Shown piece by piece: positions 26,365 to 36,600 of a DNA stretch of 64,000 bases. The first letter of the stretch is position 1. Each line of letters opens with the position of its first letter. A model generated the notes under the pieces. The model was not told the DNA's origin. It was given only the letters and a program-made list of their open reading frames with translations, and ran no database searches. This DNA comes from Saprospiraceae bacterium UBA2329 (GTDB lineage Bacteria; Bacteroidota; Bacteroidia; Chitinophagales; Saprospiraceae): positions 1-64,000 of the forward strand of contig DDUV01000102.1 in assembly GCA_002344975.1 (NCBI GenBank). Direction: 5' to 3'. Position numbers and translations under genes: made by a program.

Positions 26365-27867
26365 CTACTCCGGCCGCATCTGCGGAAAAAACAGCACTTC
26401 CTGAATGGTACTCTGGTTGGTCATCAGCATGGCGAGGCGGTCTATACCGATGCCGATGCCCGCCGTGGGCGGCATACCGAATTCGAGGGCGCGCAGAAAA
26501 TCGTGGTCAATGAACATAGCCTCTTCATCGCCGCGATCCTTGAGCACTACCTGCTCCTCGAAGCGCTCGCGCTGATCTATCGGGTCGTTCAATTCTGAGT
26601 AAGCATTGGCCACCTCCTTGCCGTTGATCATCAGCTCGAAGCGTTCTACCAAGCCAGGCTTGGAACGGTGGCGCTTGGTGAGCGGACTCATCTCCACCGG
26701 GTAGTCGGTGATGAAAGTAGGCTGCGTGTAGAGCTTTTCGCATTTTTCGCTGAAAATTTCGTCCACCATTTTACCCACGCCCATCGTGTTGTCCACTTCA
26801 ATGTGCAGTTGGCGGCACACGTCGCGCATGGCGGCTTCATCCATGCCGTACAGATCGAAGCCCGTGTGTTCTTTGATGGCGTCGAGGATGCCGATGCGTT
26901 GGAAGGGCGCTTTGAAACTGAGCACTTTATCGCCCACCTGCACATCGGTGGCGCCGTGCAGATCAAGCGCTACTTTTTCCAACAGTTGCTCGGTGGTTTC
27001 CATCATCCAGTTGTAGTCTTTGTAAGCCACATAAAATTCGAGGATGGTAAACTCCGGGTTGTGGGTGCGGTCCATGCCTTCGTTGCGGAAGTTGCGGCTG
27101 AATTCATACACCCAATCAAAACCGCCGACCACCAAACGCTTGAGATACAGTTCGTTGGCAATGCGCAGGTACATCGGTATATCAAGCGCATTGTGGTGGG
27201 TGATGAAGGGCCGGGCCGTAGCGCCGCCGGGAATATTTTGGAGTACGGGCGTGTCCACTTCGAGGGCGCCCCGGTTGTTGAGGAACTCGCGGATGCTGTT
27301 CACCATTTTGGTGCGCTGGATGAAAGTTTCCCGGATGCCTGCATTCACCACCAGGTCCACATAGCGCATGCGGTGCCGCAGTTCGGGATCAACGAAAGCG
27401 TCATACACATTGCCCTCGGCATCGGTTTTGACGATGGGCAGAGGACGCAGCGATTTGCAAAGCAGGGTAAACGATTTGGCGTGTACGGTGATTTCGCCGG
27501 TGCGGGTACGGAACACAAAGCCCTCTATACCAACAAAATCGCCGATGTCCAAGAGTTTTTTGAACAGTTCGTCGAACAGGCGTTTGTCTTCGCCGGGGCA
27601 GATGTCGTCGCGGCGCACATAAAACTGGATTCTGCCGGTAGAGTCCTGAAGCTCGGCAAAACAAGCCTTGCCCATATCGCGCACCATCATGATGCGGCCG
27701 GCAAGGCGGAGGTTTTCAAAGCCCTCGGCGCCGTCTTCGTAGCGGGCCTTGATGTCGGCGGCAAAAGCGTTGACTTCAAATTGCGGCGCGGGATACGGGT
27801 CTATGCCGAGATCGCGGATGGCCTGCAGGTTTTGTCTTCTTACGATTTCCTGTTCTGACAATTGCAT
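26365..27867 (-). CDS. lysS: lysine--tRNA ligase (class II)
   Basis: Class II aminoacyl-tRNA synthetase of 500 residues, the standard LysRS-II length. The N-terminal OB-fold anticodon-binding domain (~50-150) is followed by the catalytic domain: motif 1 near FIQRTKMVNSIREFL with GALEVDTPVLQ, motif 2 FRNEGMDRTHNPEFTILEFY, and motif 3 GIGIGIDRLAMLMT near the C-terminus. The C-terminus ends at FFPQMRPE, as expected. A TACTTTTG promoter box lies just upstream. It reads away from the AraC regulator gene, which ends 57 nt before its start on the same strand. Confidence 0.97.
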   Translation of the reverse strand: MQLSEQEIVRRQNLQAIRDLGIDPYPAPQFEVNAFAADIKARYEDGAEGFENLRLAGRIMMVRDMGKACFAELQDSTGRIQFYVRRDDICPGEDKRLFDELFKKLLDIGDFVGIEGFVFRTRTGEITVHAKSFTLLCKSLRPLPIVKTDAEGNVYDAFVDPELRHRMRYVDLVVNAGIRETFIQRTKMVNSIREFLNNRGALEVDTPVLQNIPGGATARPFITHHNALDIPMYLRIANELYLKRLVVGGFDWVYEFSRNFRNEGMDRTHNPEFTILEFYVAYKDYNWMMETTEQLLEKVALDLHGATDVQVGDKVLSFKAPFQRIGILDAIKEHTGFDLYGMDEAAMRDVCRQLHIEVDNTMGVGKMVDEIFSEKCEKLYTQPTFITDYPVEMSPLTKRHRSKPGLVERFELMINGKEVANAYSELNDPIDQRERFEEQVVLKDRGDEEAMFIDHDFLRALEFGMPPTAGIGIGIDRLAMLMTNQSTIQEVLFFPQMRPE

Positions 27868-27891
27868 TGGATAATTCTATTTTTGGAGGCG

Positions 27892-27899
27892 CAAAAGTA
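27892..27899 (-). promoter_or_regulatory. -7 box upstream of lysS
   Basis: TACTTTTG on the minus strand fits TAnnTTTG and lies 24 nt before the lysS ATG. No TTG is found at the proper upstream distance. Confidence 0.4.
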
Positions 27900-27923
27900 A
27901 GAGTTTCTGCAATAACTTATTGC

Positions 27924-28901
27924 CTAAAAATGCAACAAGCGCGTAGAGTATTCCAAAGGCTGCACTGTCTGCCGGGTTCGGGAGTCGGAGGGTATGAATT
28001 GCCAGGGCGTGGGCTGCTTGGACCAGTCAAAGGCTGTTTTTTCCAAATATCGCTTTCTATACTCTAATGGCGTGCAAGAGCGATATTTTTTAAAAAGCCG
28101 GTTGAAGTTGGCTAAGTTATTGAACCCCGATTTGGCCGAAATCTGAGCCACCGTATCGTCTGTATCTAAGAGGAGTTTGCAGGCATGGCCAATGCGGAGG
28201 TCCACCAAAAACTGTGTGAAACTGCGGAAAGCGTATTTTTGAAAAAAATGGCTGAAAGCGGACTCGCTCATGTGAACTTGTGCGGCCACATCGCCGATTT
28301 TGAAATCAGGATTGGTGAAGTGTTTCAGAATGCAGGCATAAGCCACCTGAATGCGGCTGTTCTCAGAGCGCTGCCCGCCGGGGAGGAAACCCTCGCTGGC
28401 CAAAAAAGTGGTATCACCCGACTCGGAGAGCAGATCGAGCAATTGAAAAAAGTCTATGATATTGGAAAAGCCCCGGTCTTCGGTGAGGCCCAATATGAGC
28501 GGCATGGCTTCCTCAAAGGTTTTGCCATGAAATTTGATGCCTTTGGAGGCCTCCTTCAGCAGGTTCCTTATTTTTATAAATCGCTCTTTTTGAAACATTT
28601 GCCCGCTGAAAAGGTCTATCGCGAACTGTATGGTCACTACCCGGTAAGGCTGCCCGCTGTCCTGCAAATGCTGATCGCCCTCCCATTTGTGGTAGAGGTA
28701 CGGCCCCAACAGCACCAAGTCGCAATCGGTGTAGCGCTCGGTGGAATCTCCTACAATGCGCGTCCCCGACATCCCGACAATGAGATTCAATTCGTACTCC
28801 GGGTGGTTGTGGATGGGATAGTCGAATCCGTTGCTGATCGAGTCGAGTACAACGAAAACGTCTTGCGGTTTGAGCGGCGTGATTTCTTTATAAATGTTCA
28901 T
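27924..28901 (-). CDS. AraC-family transcriptional regulator of the adjacent SusCD locus
   Basis: A 325-residue cytoplasmic regulator. The N-terminal ~120 residues form a cupin-type sensor (IHNHPEYELNLIVG, with conserved histidines); the C-terminal ~100 residues contain the paired helix-turn-helix of AraC/XylS proteins, with KIGDVAAQVHMSESAFSHFF for the first HTH and ISAKSGFNNLANFNRLFKKY for the second. It is divergent from the susC-like gene across a 90-nt gap, the usual placement of a glycan-locus regulator. A TACTTTTG box (28905-28912, minus strand) ends 3 nt before the ATG, which would give an almost leaderless mRNA if used. The effector is probably a sugar (inference). Confidence 0.9.
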   Translation of the reverse strand: MNIYKEITPLKPQDVFVVLDSISNGFDYPIHNHPEYELNLIVGMSGTRIVGDSTERYTDCDLVLLGPYLYHKWEGDQHLQDSGQPYRVVTIQFAIDLFSGQMFQKERFIKIRNLLKEASKGIKFHGKTFEEAMPLILGLTEDRGFSNIIDFFQLLDLLSESGDTTFLASEGFLPGGQRSENSRIQVAYACILKHFTNPDFKIGDVAAQVHMSESAFSHFFQKYAFRSFTQFLVDLRIGHACKLLLDTDDTVAQISAKSGFNNLANFNRLFKKYRSCTPLEYRKRYLEKTAFDWSKQPTPWQFIPSDSRTRQTVQPLEYSTRLLHF

Positions 28902-28957
28902 TCACAAAAGTACTATTTATTTGCAATATTATACCATAATCGCTTCTCTCGGCGGCT

Positions 28958-28965
28958 TATCTTTG
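28958..28965 (+). promoter_or_regulatory. -7 box upstream of the susC-like gene
   Basis: TATCTTTG matches TAnnTTTG and lies 26 nt before the ATG. No clear -33 TTG is seen, which would fit a promoter that depends on the divergent AraC activator. Confidence 0.5.
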
Positions 28966-28991
28966 CCTATACCAATAAAACCGGCGACACC

Positions 28992-31900
28992 ATGAAAAGA
29001 GGCATACCTGCAATCCGTTTGATGAGTCTGATCTGCAATCGGTTGATTTTCTTGTTGTTAATCATCTTTTTTGGCAGCTTTTCGACAGCTACGGCGCAGT
29101 CGTTCAAAGTATCCGGCATGGTCGTTTCTCAGGAAGACAAGCAAGCTCTGATCGGCGCCACCATAGTAGAAAAAGGCACCAACAACGGAACCATCACCGA
29201 TGTGGACGGGAGCTTTGCCCTCACCCTCGCTTCGGGGCAGGCAACGCTGTTGGTCAGTTATGTGGGGTTTGAAACCCAGACCATTGCCGTACAAAACCGC
29301 CCATTCATAGAAGTAGCGCTGGGGCCGGAATACAAGCTCATGCAGGAGGTGGTGGTGACGGGCTACAAACGCGAGATACGCAGCGACGTAACCTCGGCCA
29401 TTGCATCGGTCAAATCCAGAGACATCGGCAAATTGGTCGTCACCGGCATAGATCAGGCATTGCAGGGGCAAGCCCCCGGCGTAGTTGTCACACAGGTGAC
29501 CGGCTCGCCCGGCGACGACATATCGGTGCGCATACGCGGCGTGGGTACATTGGGCAACAACAACCCGCTGTATGTGATAGACGGTATACCTACTACCAGC
29601 GGCCTCAACATGTTTTCCATCACAGACATCGAATCGGTGGAAGTGCTGAAAGACGCGGCTGCTGCAGCCATTTACGGCGCGCGGGCTGCCAACGGCGTGG
29701 TGCTGATAACGACCAAACGCGGGAAATCGGGGGCGCCGGTGTTCAATTTTGAAGCATACAGCGGCGTGCAGGAGCCGGTTCGTTTGCCCCAATTGCTCAA
29801 CGCCGATGAATACCTGATGCTCCGCAATGAGGCCATTGCCAATGCCAACCTGCTGCGAAACCCTGCCAACCAACTGCCCTCTTACGACCCCTCCATACTC
29901 GATACGCTGCCCGACAACAACTGGCTCGACATGCTTTTCAACCCTGCCCCCGTGCAGCGTTATGCGCTTTCGGCCAAAGGCGGCAGCGAGGCCGGCAATT
30001 ACTACATCTCCGGCGAGTATTTTTCTCAGGACGGCATTTTCAAAGGTCAGGGCTTCGACAAATACCAGGTGCGTTTCAATGGCGAAATCGGCAAACGCTT
30101 GTTCCGCGTGGGCAATCAGTTGGCATTTTCTCATACCGACCGCAAGGTCATCAACGGCTCCGGCGACGGATTCGGCCCCGGCAACGAACTGAGCGGCATC
30201 CGGTACGCGCTCATCGCATCGCCTGTGTTTCCGGCGCGTTACCCAGACGGCAGCTACATCAACGTCACTTCTGATCTGGGCGACCCCGTGCTTTTTGGAG
30301 ACGGCAACGCCAATCCGCTGGCATTCATCGAAAACACCGACTGGACCATCAAGCGCTATCGCGTTTTCGGCAGCGTGTTTGCCGAGTTGAACCCGCTGGA
30401 CGGGCTGAGACTGCGCAGTACCATCGGCGGCGATTTCCTGTTTGAGCGCGAAAAACTGTTCAAAAAACGGTTGTCGCCGGCAGTTTACGACCCCACTTCG
30501 CTCAACGAGGGCAGGGTGTTCAATCAGACCTTGGTGTGGAACAATACCATTGACTTCAACCGCACGTTCGGGGGGCATCGCATTGCCGTGCTGGCCGGTA
30601 TGGAGGCCATCCAAAATCATACGGATTACCTCGGCGCATCGGCCAACAACTTCCGGCGCACCGACCCGCTGTTCCGATACATCAGCGCCAGCATTCCGGC
30701 GGAACTCAACAACATCGGCGCATCGGGCATTGCCACCGAGTGGGCACTCTTGTCGTGGTTCGGTCAGGTGGGATATTCCTACAAAAGCCGCTATGTACTG
30801 AGCGCCGCCGTTCGCCGCGACGGCTCTTCCCGCTTCGGCAAAAACAACCGCTGGGGCACCTTCCCTTCTTTCTCGGCTGCCTGGAACATATCCAACGAGC
30901 CGTTTTTTCAAAATGTCCGGTTCATTTCCAGCCTGAAAATACGCGGAAGTTGGGGGCAGTTGGGCAATCAGGAAATAGGCATTTATCCTTACAGTTCCCT
31001 CGTCAATATCGGAGAGTTTGTTTACACCTTCGGCGGCAGTGCGGCCACCGGCGCCACCGTGGTGGAAACCGGCAACAGCAACATCAGGTGGGAAACGAGC
31101 ACACAGCAAAACATTGGTTTAGACCTCAGTCTGAAACAAGACCGGCTCAGCCTCACCCTTGATGCTTTCCGCAAACGCACCGATGATATTCTCGTGCGCG
31201 TGCCCGTTCCGCAGGCCGGCGGCGCTACCCGGCCACCTTTCGTCAATGCAGCCTCGGTAGAAAACAAAGGTTTGGAGGCCGCTCTCATTTATCGCAATAA
31301 AATAGGCGGATGGAACTACAACATCGGCGCCAACATTACCACCGTGCGCAATCAGGTGCTCTCCATCGCCGACAGCGAGCCGATACTGGGCGGCTTCGGC
31401 CTGTCCGACGGCCCCATCACCCGCACAGAGCCGGGCCATCCCATCGGTTCGTTTTTCCTGTGGCAAATGACCGGGCTGTTTCAGTCGCAGGAGGAAATTG
31501 CCGCCGCTCCTTTTCAGACGCAATTCACCCGGCCGGGCGATGTGCGCTTTGCCGACATCAACGGCGACAACAAGATTGACGACAAAGACCGCCTCCATGT
31601 GGGCAATCCTTTTCCTGATTTTACCTACGGCGTTTCGCTGGGCATCAGCAACAAGATATTCGATTTTTCAGCCCTCGTTCAAGGGGTGCAGGGCAATGAT
31701 GTTTATTTCCTTTATGGCAATTTTGCTTATGAAACTCAACTGCGCGGCTTCAATTCCTACCAGGACCTGCTCCGGCGTTGGACGCCCGACAACCCCAATA
31801 CCGACATACCCAAAGTGAGTGTGGACGACCGCAACGGCAACCGCCGGGTTTCTACCCGTTTCCTGCTCGACGGCTCGTACATGCGCGTCAGAAACGTGAC

Positions 31901-32138
31901 GATGGGCTGTAATCTCAAGGATGTGCTCCAATGGAAAGGCATCGGCAGCCTGCGCCTGTATGTGACGGTGCAAAATGCCCTCACTTTCACCAAGTATCCC
32001 GGCCTCGATCCTGAAATTCAGGCCAATGCCAACGACACGCGCGGTTTGGGGCTTTCTTCCGACCTCAGCGTGGGCATTGACTGGGGTACGGTGCCCGCGC
32101 CCCGATCATGGATTGCCGGCATTCAGGTGGAATTTTGA
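28992..32138 (+). CDS. SusC/RagA-family TonB-linked outer-membrane transporter
   Basis: A 1048-residue glycan importer of the outer membrane. Order: signal peptide (LLLIIFFGSFSTATAQ), carboxypeptidase-regulatory-like domain (~30-115), TonB-box-like EVVVTGY, plug domain (~120-250, with SVRIRGVGTLGNNNPLYVIDG and the SusC signature), then the barrel to the C-terminus. The start was set at the ATG giving the signal peptide; the frame stays open for 269 codons upstream, but that stretch is antisense to the AraC gene. A susD-like gene follows after 14 nt. Together they form the surface capture and import unit of the glycan locus. Confidence 0.95.
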   Translation: MKRGIPAIRLMSLICNRLIFLLLIIFFGSFSTATAQSFKVSGMVVSQEDKQALIGATIVEKGTNNGTITDVDGSFALTLASGQATLLVSYVGFETQTIAVQNRPFIEVALGPEYKLMQEVVVTGYKREIRSDVTSAIASVKSRDIGKLVVTGIDQALQGQAPGVVVTQVTGSPGDDISVRIRGVGTLGNNNPLYVIDGIPTTSGLNMFSITDIESVEVLKDAAAAAIYGARAANGVVLITTKRGKSGAPVFNFEAYSGVQEPVRLPQLLNADEYLMLRNEAIANANLLRNPANQLPSYDPSILDTLPDNNWLDMLFNPAPVQRYALSAKGGSEAGNYYISGEYFSQDGIFKGQGFDKYQVRFNGEIGKRLFRVGNQLAFSHTDRKVINGSGDGFGPGNELSGIRYALIASPVFPARYPDGSYINVTSDLGDPVLFGDGNANPLAFIENTDWTIKRYRVFGSVFAELNPLDGLRLRSTIGGDFLFEREKLFKKRLSPAVYDPTSLNEGRVFNQTLVWNNTIDFNRTFGGHRIAVLAGMEAIQNHTDYLGASANNFRRTDPLFRYISASIPAELNNIGASGIATEWALLSWFGQVGYSYKSRYVLSAAVRRDGSSRFGKNNRWGTFPSFSAAWNISNEPFFQNVRFISSLKIRGSWGQLGNQEIGIYPYSSLVNIGEFVYTFGGSAATGATVVETGNSNIRWETSTQQNIGLDLSLKQDRLSLTLDAFRKRTDDILVRVPVPQAGGATRPPFVNAASVENKGLEAALIYRNKIGGWNYNIGANITTVRNQVLSIADSEPILGGFGLSDGPITRTEPGHPIGSFFLWQMTGLFQSQEEIAAAPFQTQFTRPGDVRFADINGDNKIDDKDRLHVGNPFPDFTYGVSLGISNKIFDFSALVQGVQGNDVYFLYGNFAYETQLRGFNSYQDLLRRWTPDNPNTDIPKVSVDDRNGNRRVSTRFLLDGSYMRVRNVTMGCNLKDVLQWKGIGSLRLYVTVQNALTFTKYPGLDPEIQANANDTRGLGLSSDLSVGIDWGTVPAPRSWIAGIQVEF

Positions 32139-32152
32139 TTAAAATCCTGAAA

Positions 32153-33625
32153 ATGAATCAGATGAAAAACTTCGTGAACCTTCTTTTTACTCCCGCAAGC
32201 ACCCTTCTGACCGGGCTGCTCGCATCGTTGCTGCTGCTCAATGCCTGCAACGGGATTTTGGACAAAGAGCCGATTGCCACTTTGGACGCAGGTTCCTTTT
32301 TTCAATCGGAGGCCGATGCCGTGCAGGCGCTCAATGCCGCCTATCGCCCGCTGCTGTTCAACAACGCCAACGGCAATTTTTACTGGGCTTTCGCCGTCAT
32401 CACTGCCGATGAAGCCATCACCGGCGGCGACGGTTCGCGCCCCGGATTGGTAGAACTCGACGCTTTTACCTACACTCCGCGAACGGAGGAGTTCAACACT
32501 TTCTGGAGGTTGCAATATCAGGGCATCACGCAGTGTAATCTAGTATTAGACAACATTGACAAAATAGACATGGCGCAGGCTCGGCGCGGCCAGATTCGGG
32601 GCGAGGCGCTGTTTTTGCGCTCCTACTACTATTTTCTGTTGGCGCAGGTATTCGGAGATGTGCCTTTGTTTACCAAAGTGACGCCGCCCGACCAACTCAA
32701 AGTGCCGCGCACGCCTAAAGCGCAGGTGTATGCCCAAATACAGCGCGACTGTGAGGAGGCCGCCGCTTTGCTTCCTGCCGTGCAGCCGCCCGCTTCGACA
32801 GGCAGAGCCACCCGAGGCGCCGCGTATGCGCTGGCCGCCAAGTCGTATTTGTACGAAAGCAAATGGGACAAAGTGCTCGAAAATGTGGCCAAAGTGAAAG
32901 ACCTGGGCGTGTATGATCTGATGGCCGACTATCGCCACAATTTTGAAATCAACACGCAAAACAACGCGGAGTCGGTGTGGGAAATACAGCACACCGGGAT
33001 AGGGCTGGGCTTGGGCAATTTCCTCAACCAGTGGTGGATGTCGCGCAAACTCCTCGGCTACGGCTTTGCTGAAGTGACGCCGGCTTTCGCCAACGGCTTT
33101 GAAACCGGCGACCCCCGTCGCAGATTCACCGTAGCCGCCAACAATGATCCTTATTTTGGGGCCACTTACAAAAACTCGTTTTCCTCCACTTTCTTCAGCC
33201 CGCGCAAATATCTTCAGGACACCGCCTCCGTAGCGCAGGCCCCCGATGGAGACATCAATTACACGGCCATCCGTTTTGCAGAAGTGCTGCTATGGGAAGC
33301 CGAAGCGCTGAACGAATTGGGGCGAACTGCCGACGCGCAGGCCCCGCTGGAACGCGTGCGCGCCCGTGCCCGCGCTCAGGCAACCACCCCTGCTACTGCC
33401 TTGCCCGCTGTGACAACGGCCAATCAGGAAGAAATGCGGCAGGCCATTCGCCGCGAGCGGAAGGCCGAGCTGGGCTTCGAGTTGCACCGCTTTTTCGATC
33501 TGGTGCGATGGGGCATTGCCAAAGATGTGTTGCCCGGTTTCCAGGCAGGCAAACACGAGGTATTCCCCATCCCGCAAACAGAGATGGATTTGAATGCTCA
33601 GTTGGTGCAAAATGCGGGATACTAA
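32153..33625 (+). CDS. SusD/RagB-family surface glycan-binding lipoprotein
   Basis: A 490-residue outer-membrane lipoprotein that lids the SusC barrel and binds glycan. The lipobox LLNAC (Cys32 from the chosen ATG) follows a long hydrophobic leader; a second ATG three codons in is also possible. The N-terminal SusD-like domain shows FQSEADAVQALNAAYRPL and the TPR-like helical core follows (RGEALFLRSYYYFLLAQVFG). The C-terminal RagB/SusD region has RRERKAELGFELHRFFDLVR, a hallmark of the family. It starts 14 nt after the susC-like stop, so the pair is co-transcribed. Confidence 0.95.
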   Translation: MNQMKNFVNLLFTPASTLLTGLLASLLLLNACNGILDKEPIATLDAGSFFQSEADAVQALNAAYRPLLFNNANGNFYWAFAVITADEAITGGDGSRPGLVELDAFTYTPRTEEFNTFWRLQYQGITQCNLVLDNIDKIDMAQARRGQIRGEALFLRSYYYFLLAQVFGDVPLFTKVTPPDQLKVPRTPKAQVYAQIQRDCEEAAALLPAVQPPASTGRATRGAAYALAAKSYLYESKWDKVLENVAKVKDLGVYDLMADYRHNFEINTQNNAESVWEIQHTGIGLGLGNFLNQWWMSRKLLGYGFAEVTPAFANGFETGDPRRRFTVAANNDPYFGATYKNSFSSTFFSPRKYLQDTASVAQAPDGDINYTAIRFAEVLLWEAEALNELGRTADAQAPLERVRARARAQATTPATALPAVTTANQEEMRQAIRRERKAELGFELHRFFDLVRWGIAKDVLPGFQAGKHEVFPIPQTEMDLNAQLVQNAGY

Positions 33626-33651
33626 ATTGATTTACAGCGATATATCGTCTT

Positions 33652-36600
33652 ATGAAAAGATTTTATAACCATATCGTAATATGCTTTCTTGGCTGCATAC
33701 AGGTCGCATTCGGGCAGGCAGGCCAGCTCGCCGTTCCCCGCGTGGACATGATGCCCAACCAACCCACTCCCTACAATGTGCGCGACTGGAAACAGGTGGC
33801 CATGCGCTACGATTCCTTTGTGTATGATGTGCAAAAAACCGGGCAATACCTGCCTTTGACCTTCATCAATCCCGCCGGCGTCAACTATCCGCAACGACCG
33901 TCTTTCAGAATGCACACTTATGTGGGTACCAACTCGCCTTTCGGAAACGAGGCCATCAATGTACTGCCCTCTTTGGTGGGTGCAAGTTTGGTCGGGATTG
34001 ACAAAAGCAATCAATTCGGCAGAAACTGGGTGCTGATGGCGCAAGATTTTTTTAATAAAAACAACGGCGAGAACCTCTATCTCAACGCGCCCTCCACCAC
34101 CAGCGGCCAAGACTGGTGGTACGATATGATGCCCAATGTGTATTTTTATCAACTGTACGACCTCTATCCCGATATGGGGGGCGAGGCCGGATTTCAGTTT
34201 ACCAATATTGCCGACCGTTTTGCGCAGGCCGTGCGGGCTATGGGCGGAAACGACGCGCCCTGGCAACCCGCCTACATGAACTACCGCGCCTGGAGGTTCG
34301 CCACCATGCAGCCCAATGCCACCGGCGTACCGGAACCTGAAGCTGCCGGGGCTTTTGCCTGGGTGCTGTACCATGCCTGGAAAGAAACGGGCAATGCAGA
34401 GTACCTCAAAGCAGCGGAGTGGTCGCTGGAGTTTTTGAACGAATGGGCTTTCAATCCATCCTACGAATTGCAATTGCCCTACGGTACGCTCATTGCCGCG
34501 AAAATGAACGCCGAATTGGGTACCGGCTACAACGTGGGGAAAATGCTCAACTGGTCATTCGACCGGGGCAACCTGCGCGGCTGGGGCACCATCACGGGGA
34601 CATGGGGCGGCTTCAATGTATCGGGATTGGTGGGCGAAGCCAATAATGCAGGCAACGATTACGCCTTCCAACTCAACGGCGTGCAGCAGGCGGCGGCACT
34701 CGCTCCGATGGTGCGCTACGACAAGCGCTATGCCCGAGCCGTTGGCAAATGGATGCTCAATCTCAGCAATGCCACCCGCTTGTTTTACCCCGGTTTCCTG
34801 CCCGCCAACTTGCAGGATGCCTCGGCATGGTCGGCCATTCATGACCCCGATCAGGTGATAGGTTACGAAGCGTTGCGGCAGGTGTGGCAGGGCAATTCCC
34901 CGTACTCTACCGGCGATGCGGTGAACGGAGGCTGGGCCGCCACCAATCTGGCTTTGTACGGTTCTTCTTCCATCGGTTATCTGGGGGCGATTGTTGAAAA
35001 AACCAACGTGGACAGAATCCTGAAAATAGACGTACTGAAAACCGATTTTTTCCGCGAGGAGGCCTATCCTACCTTTTTATTTTACAACTCTTACAGCACC
35101 GCCCGGTCTGTGCAATGGGCAGTGGGCGATGCCGCATCGGATATCTACGATGCCCTTTCCGGGAATTTTATTTTGCAAAATGTGAGCGGCGTCGTCAACC
35201 TCAACATTCCGGCCAACGAAGCCGTATTAGTCAGTATATGCCCGGCCGGCGGCGTCATTACTTACGATAAAAACAAAATGCTGGTCAACGGCGTGGTGGT
35301 GGACTATCGCCAAAACGCCCAGCCATACACCGCTGCTCCGCGCATCAAATCCCTCGCCTCAACGGCCAATCCGCTGCAAATCGGAGCCGGCGCCACCCTG
35401 TACTGCACGGTGGAGGATGCCGACTCTGAACAATTCAGTTACCAATGGACGACCAATGCCGGCGCCATAACGGGCACCGAGGGCGAGGTGAGTTTCACCG
35501 CGCCGACTCAGGCGGGCGAGGTGCGCATCGAAGTCATTGTGGCCGATCCGCAAGGCAATGCAGATACCGCTGTGCTCTTGTTGGAAATCGTACCCGAAAT
35601 CAATCTGCCGCCGGTCATTGCCGGTATTCAAAAAAGCGCGCCTTATGCCGCTCCGGGCGAAACCCTGCAACTGAGCTGTCAGGCCGCCGACCCCAACAAC
35701 GACGCCATTACTTACGCCTGGACGGCCTCCGGCGGGAGCTTCAGCGGATCGGGCAGCAGCCTGAACTGGACCGCGCCCGCCGCTCAGGGCATTTATCAAA
35801 TATCGGTGACGGCTTCCGATCCTGCCGGTCTGAGCGCATCGGCAAGCACGCAGATGCTCGTAAAAATTTTCAATCCGACGCCGGGCAACCTCATCGCTCA
35901 CTATCCCTTCACCGGCAATGCCCAGGATGTGAGCGGCAATCAGTTGCACGGGCAGGCGATGGGCGCGGTACTCACCCAAGACATGTTCGGCACGGCCCAA
36001 AGAGCCTACTATTTCAACGGCGGTTCGCAGCATATTTCGGTGGCCAACAGTCCTTTGCTCAATTTTCAAAACGGCATCACGGTGAGTTGCTGGTTCAATC
36101 CCGGCGCATTGCCCGACAGGGAATCCTTCCTGCTCTCGCACGGCAGTTGGCAAAACCGCTGGAAGCTCTCCATCACCCCCAGCCGGCTGCTCCGCTGGAC
36201 CATCAACTCGGTGAGCGGCATTGCCGACTTGGACGCCCTCATACCGCTCAAAACCGACACCTTTTACCATCTGGCCGCCACCTACGACGGCAGCACGATG
36301 GCGCTGTACCTCGGCGGAGAACTGCACAGTTTCAAAGCCCTCAGCGGATTGATGCGCACTGCCGCCCTGCCCTTCCTGATGGGGCAAATGCTGCCGGGCG
36401 ATGCCAATTACAACTTCCGGGGCGTGATAGACGAGGTGAAAATTTTCAACTACGCGCTCGTCCCGGAATCCGTCAACATGCTGTACCAACAGGAAGTGAC
36501 CTCCGCGACGGACGGCAGGGCGCAACAAGCGGGCCGACTGATGGTATTTCCCAATCCGGCTGCCGACCACATTCAGGCTGTATTGCCCGATCATGGGGGC

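Noticed and set aside
29058..31109. 683-codon open frame antisense to the susC-like gene
   Set aside because: It is a GC-driven shadow of the clear SusC coding frame, with no signal peptide or known motif.
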